From the NCBI GenBank assembly GCA_946539475.1, contig CAMNHM010000059.1:1-16087 (forward strand): a stretch of DNA of 16,087 nucleotides, given 5' to 3'. Below are positions 8,063 through 14,156 of this stretch, in pieces. Position numbers and translations under genes: made by a program. Source of the stretch: an uncultured Prevotellaceae bacterium. Its GTDB lineage: Bacteria > Bacteroidota > Bacteroidia > Bacteroidales > Bacteroidaceae. The notes below the pieces were generated by a model. That model made no database searches and was not told where the DNA came from. It saw only the letters and a list, made by a program, of their open reading frames with translations. How positions within the stretch are numbered: position 1 is the stretch's first letter; each line of letters opens with the position of its first letter.

Positions 8063-9378
8063 TCGCTGAAAAACCGGCTGAAGGCTTTTACACAATATAC
8101 ATGATCGGCCACGCTGCCCGTCTCGCGACAGCTGTGCATGGCGAGGATGGCATTGCCCATATCGACGCCCCTTACGGGAATCGACGATGCGAGGATGTTT
8201 CCGAGGGTGCTGCCACCAGCGACGTCGGAGTGGTTGACGAAGCGCTGACAGGGCACACCGGCCTCCCGGCACATCTCTGCGAAGACAGCTGCGGAGACGG
8301 CATCGCTGGCATACTTCTGGGCAGCATTGAACTTGACGACAGGCCCTCCGCCGAGCACCGGATGGTTCGTCGGGTCGTACTTCTCGCTATAGTTGGGATG
8401 CCAGGCATGGGCATTGTCGGCCGAGATCATGAATGCCCGTTCGACGGCTTGGCAGAAGAGCTCCTCGCCTGCTGCGCCGCCTTCCGGCGACTTACCCGCC
8501 GCGCTGCGCTGAGCCAGGGCAATGCGCCTGAGCATCATCGACAGGAACGGGCTTCCGGCGCCCTGTTTGGTTTGCGAGCCCGTCTCCTCGTTGTCGAAGA
8601 TGGCCAGCACCTTCGTGGCATCGGTAGTGTCGGTGGCAATCATCGCCTCCAGACCTGCGAAGCACATGGAGAGGTCGTCCAGGCGTCCGGAAGAGATGAA
8701 CTCGTCGTGGGCTCCAAAGGTGCAGGCAGGGGTGGCATCAGCCAGGTAGAGGTCGAAGTCGAGGATGTCCTGCTGCCGGATATGCAGCTCGTCGCAAATG
8801 ATGTTTACCAGCAGGCCTCCACGCTCCAGTTCATCGCCGATGATGCCCAGTATGGGCAGCATGTCCTTCTGCTTGCTCAGCGCCACGCCGTCGTTCACCT
8901 GACGATTGAAGTGGATGGCGAGGTTGCTGATTTGCAGCAGCGGCCGCTTGACGTGCAGCAGCAGCGTTCGGGGCGAGAGTGCATCCTCGCCGCGCACGAT
9001 GACCCGCCCGGCAATGGTCAGCGGACGGTCGAACCAGGTCGACATGATCGGCCCTCCATAGACCTCCGTATTGAGTTTCACGATGCCACCCTCGCAGAGC
9101 ATCTCGGCGTTGGGCTTGATGCGGAATGTGGGCGAGTCGCAGTGAGCACAGATCATGCGGAATCCGGCGTCGGCCATCGCCTTCCGTCCGATATGAAAGG
9201 CATAGACGGACGAGTCGTTCTTCATCACATAGAATTTGTCGCCGACCTTTATCTGACCTAAAGGCTCGCGGGGGTCAAAGTGCCGATAGCCGTTCTGCTG
9301 GAGGCACTGTGCAATGTTGTGTGCCGCCAGGAAGTTCACTGGCGAAGCATCCAGAAAGTCGAATAGTCGTTGTATCAT
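8059..9378 (-). CDS. M18-family metallo-aminopeptidase (aspartyl aminopeptidase type)
   Basis: The length, 439 residues, is normal for the family. The co-catalytic metal site is complete: H79 in AHCDSP, D234 in GRLDD, E264/E265 in FDNEETGS, D321 in SADNAHAWHP and H415 in AMHSCRE. The conserved NHSDVAGGSTLG segment (about 382-393) is also present. M18 peptidases are cytosolic dizinc enzymes that remove N-terminal residues, preferentially acidic ones, from peptides. This fits peptide catabolism in an amino-acid-fermenting gut or oral anaerobe. The start ATG at 9378 is only 3 nt after the stop of the upstream flavoprotein gene, and the stop overlaps the start of the acetyltransferase, so the three genes form one operon. 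Specificity for Asp is a family inference. Confidence 0.93.
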   Translation of the reverse strand: MIQRLFDFLDASPVNFLAAHNIAQCLQQNGYRHFDPREPLGQIKVGDKFYVMKNDSSVYAFHIGRKAMADAGFRMICAHCDSPTFRIKPNAEMLCEGGIVKLNTEVYGGPIMSTWFDRPLTIAGRVIVRGEDALSPRTLLLHVKRPLLQISNLAIHFNRQVNDGVALSKQKDMLPILGIIGDELERGGLLVNIICDELHIRQQDILDFDLYLADATPACTFGAHDEFISSGRLDDLSMCFAGLEAMIATDTTDATKVLAIFDNEETGSQTKQGAGSPFLSMMLRRIALAQRSAAGKSPEGGAAGEELFCQAVERAFMISADNAHAWHPNYSEKYDPTNHPVLGGGPVVKFNAAQKYASDAVSAAVFAEMCREAGVPCQRFVNHSDVAGGSTLGNILASSIPVRGVDMGNAILAMHSCRETGSVADHVYCVKAFSRFFSE

Positions 9379-9381
9379 ATC

Positions 9382-9942
9382 TCAGTTATTAGTTGATTCC
9401 AAGGAGTTGTAAGACTGGTGGTTATGGGTCAGCTCAATGGCTTGCTTCCCTGTCAGGTGCTCAATGTCGAAGCGGATGGCCACCATTCGGGCAAAGCCGT
9501 GCTGCAGCTCTTTCTGCAAGGCTTCCTCCTGATTCGGGTTGAAGCGGTTGCCGAGGAGCCTGGCGATCGCCATTTTCTCTTGGTGCCCTTCCTCGACGTC
9601 GCCAGCAACGCTGTCACCCGCCTCGTCGTCCACGATGTGGATTCTGCCGAAGGCTATCACGCTGCGGAAGTAGGTGGTGTACTCGGCGGGCTTCACGTCG
9701 TCCTGATCGATGACGCAGAAGGACGCCTTGTCACAGTTGCGGATGGCGTCGACCTTATGCCCGCTCATGGCGCTGTGGAAGTACAGCTTGCCGTCGTCGT
9801 AGACATAGCTCATGGGCACGGCGTAGGGGTAGCCCCTATCGCCGAGCAAGGCCAATGTGCCGGAAGTGGCTCTGCGGAGTATGCCAATGCACTCTTCCTC
9901 TGGAAGCTGCTGGCGCTTGCGTCTCATCGCTCTGAATTCCAT
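9382..9942 (-). CDS. Pyridoxamine-phosphate-oxidase-like flavoprotein, Nim (5-nitroimidazole reductase) type
   Basis: The protein has 186 residues from ATG 9942; an in-frame ATG at 9927 (MRRKRQQLPEEE) is closer to the usual family start and equally possible. The split-barrel FMN-binding fold is indicated by GTLALLGDRGYPYAVPMSY (about 28-46), LYFHSAMSGHK (about 53-63) and a beta strand RSVIAFGRIHIV. His56 and His62 lie where Nim-type proteins carry their conserved histidine. Nim relatives can reduce 5-nitroimidazole drugs, but most chromosomal members have unknown physiological substrates, so drug resistance must not be assumed. It is the first gene of the operon with the aminopeptidase and the acetyltransferase. 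A -7 box lies upstream. Confidence 0.82.
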   Translation of the reverse strand: MEFRAMRRKRQQLPEEECIGILRRATSGTLALLGDRGYPYAVPMSYVYDDGKLYFHSAMSGHKVDAIRNCDKASFCVIDQDDVKPAEYTTYFRSVIAFGRIHIVDDEAGDSVAGDVEEGHQEKMAIARLLGNRFNPNQEEALQKELQHGFARMVAIRFDIEHLTGKQAIELTHNHQSYNSLESTNN

Positions 9943-10027
9943 ATCACTTCTATATCTTTTGCTTAATGTTTCTAGTGGGGGCTGTATTATTGCCCATGCC
10001 TGCTTTCGTTTAACGAATAGTTTGCTG

Positions 10028-10035
10028 CAAAGTTA
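10028..10035 (-). promoter_or_regulatory. Bacteroides-type -7 box for the flavoprotein operon
   Basis: On the - strand this reads TAACTTTG, followed by CAG, matching TAnnTTTG recognised by the Bacteroidota primary sigma factor. It lies about 85 nt upstream of the start codon. No convincing -33 TTTG was found at the expected spacing. Confidence 0.6.
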
Positions 10036-10139
10036 CGCATTATTCTTTAGATTCCTATAAAAAATCTGCATTTTTTTCAAAAACGCCTCCCCTCCTCCCT
10101 AAATCGCTCAAAGCACCTTTATATAAAGACGTTCTCAGA

Positions 10140-10177
10140 AGGGAGGTGTTTGCGGAACACCTCCCTAACACCTCCCT
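10140..10177. repeat. Perfect 11-bp hairpin plus an extra tandem arm
   Basis: AGGGAGGTGTT (10140-10150) pairs perfectly with AACACCTCCCT (10156-10166) around a TGCGG loop. A second copy of the right arm follows immediately at 10167-10177, so the left arm could pair with either. No T-run follows on either strand, so this is not a standard terminator. Confidence 0.85.
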
Positions 10178-10205
10178 TGGTCTCCTCACCATCGCTTTCC
10201 ATTGG

Positions 10206-10242
10206 AGGGAGGTGTCAGGGAGGTGTTTCGGGACACCTCCCT
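10206..10242. repeat. Second hairpin of the same family with a duplicated left arm
   Basis: AGGGAGGTGT occurs at 10206-10215 and again at 10217-10226, and pairs with ACACCTCCCT at 10233-10242. The inner loop is TTCGGG, resembling a stable UUCG-type tetraloop in RNA. With the hairpin at 10140 this gives six copies of one word in the order F R R F F R, a near mirror image. Confidence 0.85.
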
Positions 10243-10298
10243 TCGCAAATTGCCTGTCTGCAAAGGCTTTTCCAGCAATTTAGGGAGATAGTGAGGTC

Positions 10299-10320
10299 TT
10301 TTTTGCAATTCTGCGAAAAA
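10299..10320. terminator. A/T-rich inverted repeat, weak bidirectional terminator candidate
   Basis: TTTTTTGCA (10299-10307) pairs with TGCGAAAAA (10312-10320) around ATTC, with one T-G wobble. The arms give a T-run at the 3' side on the - strand too, where transcription from umuC would arrive. Only two G-C pairs are in the core, so the call is weak. Confidence 0.3.
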
Positions 10321-10344
10321 GGCACGCTCCCACGCTGGAAACAG

Positions 10345-10420
10345 CACGCTAGTATCGGACGGAGAGCACGCTAGTATCGGACGGAGAGGGCGCTAGTATC
10401 GGACGGAGAGGGCGCTAGTA
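10345..10420. repeat. 22-bp tandem repeat, three full units and a partial fourth
   Basis: The units start at 10345, 10367 and 10389; a partial unit starts at 10411. Units share CGCTAGTATCGGACGGAGAG. The first two begin with CA, the next two with GG. There are no spacers, so this is not a CRISPR array. Because 22 is not a multiple of three and the core contains the palindrome CTAG, TAG stops fall in all three frames on both strands. An inverted, diverged relative lies at 10437-10461. Confidence 0.9.
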
Positions 10421-10556
10421 TGGTACTAACAAACCATCCGCTCGGCACTAGCGTCCCCTCCATCAGATGGTCGAGCGTGGGAATCATTTGCGCAAATTCC
10501 TCTTCGGTCATTCCCTTTTCGCGAAGCACCGTGGCCATGCAGTCGTTCGCGACCAA
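10371..10556 (-). CDS. Small unassigned ORF immediately downstream of umuC
   Basis: This candidate reads from TTG 10556 for 61 codons; ATG codons at 10538 and 10511 are alternatives. It begins 1 nt after the umuC stop codon. The first 40 residues look protein-like (ATVLREKGMTEEEFAQMIPT, amphipathic helices). The last 20 or so are translated from the 22-bp tandem repeat and look accidental (APSPSDTSALSVRY). I do not recognise a family. It may be a truncated gene whose 3' part was replaced by the repeat, a short real gene, or chance coding. Its position suggests co-transcription with umuC if it is real. Confidence 0.35.
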   Translation of the reverse strand: MVANDCMATVLREKGMTEEEFAQMIPTLDHLMEGTLVPSGWFVSTILAPSPSDTSALSVRY

Positions 10557-10557
10557 A

Positions 10558-11871
10558 CTACTTCAGCTTTATCACGTCCGCCCAGCGCGTAGTGGGATTC
10601 TTGCTCTTGAAGTCGTGCTTGATGGCATTGGCAAAGACATCGGCCTTGCCCTTGCCGTCTTTGCGCGTATATTGCTGCGAACCGATGACCACCGTTTCAG
10701 AGCCGTTCATGCGGTTGATGCGGTCGACCACCTCGTCCAGGCGGCGCATCTTCTGGATTTGCTCGGCACTGACGTCGAAAAGGTCTTGCTGGATGGGCGA
10801 ATCGGGCGCGATGCCCATCACGACGACTCCGGCTTTCTTGTACTGATAGCCTCGCCGGAATATCTTCTGAAGGACATCGCAGGCGGCCTTAACGATGGGG
10901 ATGGTTGAACTGGTGGGCGTGACGAGCCGTGTCTCCTGAAAGTTCCAGTATTGAGCGAGGTCCTCACGGAAAGCATTGGTGTTGACGAACACGCCGACGA
11001 TGGTGGCCACCGTGCTCTGCATCCGCAGCTTCTCAGCACAACGGGCGGCATAGTTGGCAACCTGAGTGCGGAGACTTTCATAGTCGGAAATCATTCCGTT
11101 GAACGAGCGGCTGGTGCAGATGCTCTTCTTGGCATGCTGACGGTCGTCTACGGCCAGCTCCTCATTCGGCACGACGTCCTCGCCATTGAGCTCCTGCCAC
11201 GTGCGTACAATATTAATATTGTTGAAGGTCTGCCTCACCCAGTCTTTATGATGCCGGGCAAAGTCGAGAGCCGTCTTCACGCCATACGACTGCAGCCTTG
11301 CCCCATAGCGACGGCCGATACCCCATACGTCCTCAACAGGGCACCAATCCAAGGCCCGCTCGCGCTTGTAGTCGGTGTCGATCATGCAGCAATGGTTATA
11401 CACGGGGAATTTCTTCGCCAGCTTCGAGGCAATCTTTGCCAGCGTCTTGTTGGGGGCAAGGCCGATGCTGATGGGCAAGCCCACCTCGCGCTTTACACGC
11501 CGATGCAGCCGTTCGCCCCACTTCTGAAGGTCGGCCAACGGGATGCCGTCGAGGTACATGAAGCACTCGTCGATGGAATAGCGGAAATAGGCCGGAGCCT
11601 CCTTGCTGATGATGCTCACTACGCGCCCCGTCAGCTCGCCATACAGCTCATAGTTGGACGAGAAGACGGCAATCTTGGCATCGGGATATTGCTGGGCCAG
11701 CTGGAAGTAAGGCGTGCCTTCCTTGATGCCCATCGCCTTTGCCTCGTTGGAACGTGCCACGACGCAGCCGTCGTTGTTCGACAGCACGACGACCGGCTTC
11801 CCTTCCAAATCAGGTCGGAACACCTTTTCGCAGGAGCAGTAGCAATTGTCCAAGTCAGCTATACCGTACAT
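10558..11871 (-). CDS. umuC: Y-family DNA polymerase, UmuC (Pol V catalytic subunit) type
   Basis: I choose ATG 11871 (MYGIADLDN), giving 437 residues; the TTG at 11895 lies inside a -7 promoter box and so cannot be in the message. Catalytic features of Y-family polymerases are complete: D6 in the first motif (ADLDNCYCSCE), and D101/E102 in YSIDECFMYLDG. The little-finger/HhH region reads DVWGIGRRYGARLQSYG, and the C-terminus matches the UmuC-specific extension (DUF4113 type, ending TTRWADVIKLK). UmuC performs error-prone translesion synthesis when activated by cleaved UmuD and RecA. No umuD gene adjoins it here: a small unassigned ORF lies downstream and a divergent lipoprotein gene upstream. 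No recognisable SOS box was identified by eye. Confidence 0.93.
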   Translation of the reverse strand: MYGIADLDNCYCSCEKVFRPDLEGKPVVVLSNNDGCVVARSNEAKAMGIKEGTPYFQLAQQYPDAKIAVFSSNYELYGELTGRVVSIISKEAPAYFRYSIDECFMYLDGIPLADLQKWGERLHRRVKREVGLPISIGLAPNKTLAKIASKLAKKFPVYNHCCMIDTDYKRERALDWCPVEDVWGIGRRYGARLQSYGVKTALDFARHHKDWVRQTFNNINIVRTWQELNGEDVVPNEELAVDDRQHAKKSICTSRSFNGMISDYESLRTQVANYAARCAEKLRMQSTVATIVGVFVNTNAFREDLAQYWNFQETRLVTPTSSTIPIVKAACDVLQKIFRRGYQYKKAGVVVMGIAPDSPIQQDLFDVSAEQIQKMRRLDEVVDRINRMNGSETVVIGSQQYTRKDGKGKADVFANAIKHDFKSKNPTTRWADVIKLK

Positions 11872-11892
11872 AGAGATGATGTTTTTATGTTG

Positions 11893-11900
11893 CAAAAATA
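11893..11900 (-). promoter_or_regulatory. -7 box for umuC
   Basis: On the - strand this reads TATTTTTG followed by CAAC, fitting TAnnTTTG. It lies 21 nt upstream of ATG 11871 and overlaps the alternative TTG at 11895, which therefore can be excluded. Confidence 0.6.
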
Positions 11901-11995
11901 GTCAATAAAGCGCAGAATCGAGCCTAATTTAACTATTTTAGCACAAGAGAGAGGCTGATTCGGCAGCGAGGAAGCGATAATTGAAGACTTTTTCG

Positions 11996-12003
11996 TAATT
12001 TTG
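11996..12003 (+). promoter_or_regulatory. -7 box for the PheC-like lipoprotein gene
   Basis: TAATTTTG followed by CACC lies within the longer string TTTTTCGTAATTTTGCAC. The expected transcription start is near 12010, so ATG 12013 would be nearly leaderless and ATG 12028 is preferred. A closely similar string precedes the gene remnant at 15443. Confidence 0.62.
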
Positions 12004-12027
12004 CACCCTGATATGAAGCATCTAAAT

Positions 12028-12873
12028 ATGAAGCACCTGATAAAGGAATCGTCAGAGCAAGGAAGACGAATGCTCTGTTTTCTGACCGTACTGCTGACAT
12101 TATTCAGCACGACAGTCATAGCCGCATGTTCCGACAGCGACACTACGACCGACGGGAAAGTGCCTGAGATCGTCGAGCGAGGCACATTGTTGGTAGGCAC
12201 GACAGGCGACTATCGTCCGCTGTCGTTCTGTGAAGCAGACGGGACCTACTGGGGCTTTGGCATTGAGGTGGCCGGGGAGATTGCCCGCAACCTGGGCGTC
12301 GGCACGACATTCGTAAAGACCTCATGGCCCACGCTGACAGCCGACGTCCTGGCCGAGCCTCAAACCTTCGACCTGGCCATCGGCGGCATCACCATCACCG
12401 ATGCACGCCGTGAGACGATGCTCATGAGCGAGGGCTATCTGGCTAACGGCAAGACCATCCTCTGCCGCGCGACTGAGGCCGACCGCTTCCGCTCCCTGGC
12501 CGACATCGACAAGCCGGAGGTGCGCGTCATGGTGAATCCCGGAGGGCTGAACGAGAAGTTTGCCAACGCAAACCTCACGCATGCCACCATCGTCGTACAT
12601 CAGAAGAACGAGGAGATACCCACACTCGTAGCCGAGGGAGAGGCCGACGTGATGATTACCGAGATCACCGAGGCCCCCTACTACGTGAAGACCGACTCCC
12701 GACTCGCCGCACCGCTGTTGAGCCAGCCATTCACTCACGGAGAGATCGGCGTGCTGATGCGGAAGGGGCAAGACGACCTGATGGACACAGTGAACCGCGT
12801 CATCCGAAAGATGAAGACTGACGGCACGCTGCGCCGCCTGCACGAGAAGTACGGGCTGGTATATGCCTATTGA
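12028..12873 (+). CDS. Periplasmic-binding-protein-fold lipoprotein, cyclohexadienyl dehydratase (PheC)-like
   Basis: The start at 12028 is preferred (12013 is also in frame), giving 281 residues. A lipoprotein signal peptide is clear: hydrophobic run MLCFLTVLLTLF and lipobox IAAC with Cys34, followed by acidic SDSD. The rest is a family 3 solute-binding fold. Its sequence tracks PheC more closely than amino-acid-binding proteins: GTTGDYRPLSF (57-67), TSWPTL (98-103), IGGITIT (118-124), RVMVNPGGLNEKFA (166-179) and MITEITEA (209-216). PheC enzymes dehydrate and decarboxylate prephenate, or dehydrate arogenate, to form phenylpyruvate or phenylalanine; the glutamate in the last segment matches the family's active-site acid as I recall it. 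No ABC permease or ATPase gene is nearby, which favours an enzyme over a transporter component. The HAD gene follows by 17 nt. Confidence 0.78.
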   Translation: MKHLIKESSEQGRRMLCFLTVLLTLFSTTVIAACSDSDTTTDGKVPEIVERGTLLVGTTGDYRPLSFCEADGTYWGFGIEVAGEIARNLGVGTTFVKTSWPTLTADVLAEPQTFDLAIGGITITDARRETMLMSEGYLANGKTILCRATEADRFRSLADIDKPEVRVMVNPGGLNEKFANANLTHATIVVHQKNEEIPTLVAEGEADVMITEITEAPYYVKTDSRLAAPLLSQPFTHGEIGVLMRKGQDDLMDTVNRVIRKMKTDGTLRRLHEKYGLVYAY

Positions 12874-12890
12874 CTAAAAAGCTTCACCAC

Positions 12891-13568
12891 ATGACGAAAC
12901 TAATCATATTCGACTTCGACGGCACGCTGGGCGACACCCGCCGCAACATCGTCACGACGATGCAGATGACCATCCGCGAGCTTGGCTTGGACAGCCGCAC
13001 AGACGATGCGTGTGCCTCCAAGATAGGGCTCCCTCTCGACGGCTGTTTCGAGGCACTCTATCCAGATGAAGGCAAAGCGACCATCCAGCTGTGTGCCGAC
13101 ACCTACCGAAGAATCTTCCAGGAGAACCTGCTGACGATGAAGCCACAGGTGTTCCCCGGGGTCAAAGAGACGCTGCAGGCACTGAAGGAGCAAGGATACG
13201 CGCTCACCATAGCATCTTCGCGCTGGCACAAGTCGCTGAAGGAGCTGACGCACGACCTAGGCATAGCCGACTACTTCGAATGCCTCGTAGGGGCAGACGA
13301 CGTCGGGCAGGCGAAGCCCAATCCAGAGCCCGTACTGAAGACGCTCACGGCCACAGGCTACGATGCAAGTGAGGCACTGGTTGTGGGCGACATGAACGTA
13401 GACATACTGATGGGAGCCAACGCAGGGGCAAAGACGTGCGGAGTGACCTACGGCAACGGCACAAGACAGGAACTTGAAGACGCCCATGCCGACTATATCA
13501 TCGACAGCTTCGACCAGCTGACAGCCATCCTCTCCGACATACGAAAACATGGGAGCCACACACGCTGA
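12891..13568 (+). CDS. HAD-superfamily phosphatase, phosphoglycolate-phosphatase-like
   Basis: The start is ATG 12891 (MTKLIIFDFDGT), giving 225 residues; the TTG at 12870 overlaps the previous gene. All four HAD motifs are present: D8/D10 in DFDGTLGDT, S109/S110 in TIASSRW, K142 in AKPNPEP, and GD 166-167 with D171 in VGDMNVDI. A helical cap inserted after motif I (about 15-80) puts it in subfamily I with Gph and beta-phosphoglucomutase-like enzymes. These cytosolic Mg-dependent enzymes hydrolyse small phosphometabolites by way of an aspartyl-phosphate; the substrate cannot be read from sequence. The 17-nt gap to the lipoprotein gene indicates co-transcription. Its last codons form the left side of a terminator hairpin. 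Confidence 0.9.
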   Translation: MTKLIIFDFDGTLGDTRRNIVTTMQMTIRELGLDSRTDDACASKIGLPLDGCFEALYPDEGKATIQLCADTYRRIFQENLLTMKPQVFPGVKETLQALKEQGYALTIASSRWHKSLKELTHDLGIADYFECLVGADDVGQAKPNPEPVLKTLTATGYDASEALVVGDMNVDILMGANAGAKTCGVTYGNGTRQELEDAHADYIIDSFDQLTAILSDIRKHGSHTR

Positions 13569-13592
13569 TGCGGCTCCCACATTCTCTTTTCT
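13550..13592. terminator. Terminator hairpin overlapping the HAD gene stop codon
   Basis: TGGGAGCC (13550-13557) pairs perfectly with GGCTCCCA (13572-13579). The stop codon at 13566-13568 lies in the loop, and a T-rich stretch (CATTCTCTTTTCTC) follows. It separates the + strand HAD gene from the convergent small gene and may serve both. Confidence 0.75.
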
Positions 13593-13598
13593 CGCTGA

Positions 13599-13907
13599 CT
13601 ATCGCTTATCGGGAATGCCGTAGTCAGCCCAGCGTTCCTGAGGGTAGTAGCCCTTCAGCGTCTTCTTCTTGTCGGCATAAGCCCCTTTCACACGGGCCAA
13701 CACCTCGTTCATTCGCTTAACCTTCGGAGCAAGCTCCTCACGCAGGCGGTCGACCTCGGCATTGGCCGTCTCCAGCTCCTTCAGCCATTGCTCCATGCTG
13801 CTGATTTCATCATTGGTCACACCGCCGCCGATGCCGGCAAGGTGCTTGCGCAGACCCTCTACCAGACGACGGCTCTTCTCGATTTGAATTTCTACAGTCT
13901 TCGACAT
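13599..13907 (-). CDS. Small charged coiled-coil protein, function unknown
   Basis: The gene encodes 102 residues from ATG 13907. I do not recognise a named family, but the sequence has the look of a conserved Bacteroidales hypothetical. It is highly helical and charged, with a likely coiled coil at about residues 33-72 (heptad-like MEQWLKELETANAEVDRLRE). A glycine-rich turn GIGGG (about 26-30) splits two helices. The C-terminus is tyrosine/tryptophan-rich (LKGYYPQERWADYGIPDKR). No signal peptide or membrane segment is present. It has its own -7 box about 46 nt upstream and is divergent from the MFS transporter gene and convergent with the HAD gene, so it is a single-gene unit. Confidence 0.75.
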   Translation of the reverse strand: MSKTVEIQIEKSRRLVEGLRKHLAGIGGGVTNDEISSMEQWLKELETANAEVDRLREELAPKVKRMNEVLARVKGAYADKKKTLKGYYPQERWADYGIPDKR

Positions 13908-13952
13908 AATTCTCTCTTGTTTTTAGTGATACAATTTCCGTCCTTTCCTCTG

Positions 13953-13960
13953 CAAAATTA
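13953..13960 (-). promoter_or_regulatory. -7 box for the small coiled-coil gene
   Basis: On the - strand this reads TAATTTTG followed by CAG. The expected start of transcription is about 38 nt before the ATG at 13907. The upstream DNA contains a T8 tract but no clear -33 TTTG. Confidence 0.58.
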
Positions 13961-14040
13961 ACAAAAAAAATCGATTCCGCGAATGCTGCAGATGCCTACT
14001 TTTTCGATTTTTTAATACAAAAGACGGCCTCTGTTTAAAC

Positions 14041-14057
14041 TATTTTTGCTAATTTTG
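14041..14057 (+). promoter_or_regulatory. Two overlapping-spaced -7 boxes for the MFS gene
   Basis: TATTTTTG (14041-14048) and TAATTTTG (14050-14057) both match TAnnTTTG, and each is followed by C. The second has the TAATTTTGCAG form also used by the divergent small gene. Either would give a leader of about 90-100 nt. Confidence 0.55.
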
Positions 14058-14103
14058 CAGCCGATTTGCCGAACATGCGAATCAACGACTCTATAGCTTG
14101 GTA

Positions 14104-14139
14104 GAGCTTACGCTCGGCTTCGCCGCTTGCCAGAGCAAG
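14104..14139 (+). promoter_or_regulatory. Run of three short hairpins in the MFS gene leader
   Basis: GAGC-TTAC-GCTC (14104-14115), CGG-CTTCG-CCG (14115-14125) and CTTGC-CAGA-GCAAG (14126-14139) follow one another without gaps, ending 17 nt before the start codon. Each is small, so this is a candidate structured leader and not a known riboswitch. Confidence 0.35.
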
Positions 14140-14156
14140 AACCTCCACGAACATTT

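Noticed and set aside
8063..8272. N-terminal extension of the acetyltransferase reading frame
   Set aside because: It overlaps the aminopeptidase gene on the same strand in another frame, its translation is arginine-rich and family-atypical, and an ATG at 8062 overlapping the upstream stop fits coupling.
8101..9261. Long + strand ORF (386 codons) opposite the aminopeptidase
   Set aside because: It is the antisense shadow of a gene with a complete M18 active site; its translation resembles no family and is rich in shadow-type residues.
9382..9942. Calling the flavoprotein a metronidazole-resistance gene (nim)
   Set aside because: Many chromosomal relatives do not confer resistance, and nothing in the context, such as an IS-borne promoter, indicates drug selection.
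10140..10242. Ordinary rho-independent terminators
   Set aside because: Neither hairpin is followed by a T-run on either strand, and the duplicated arms are not typical of terminators.
10345..10461. CRISPR array
   Set aside because: The 22-bp units are directly adjacent with no spacers, and no cas gene is in the window.
10951..11901. Long + strand ORF (316 codons) opposite umuC
   Set aside because: Antisense of a well-conserved polymerase; no promoter, no recognisable domain.
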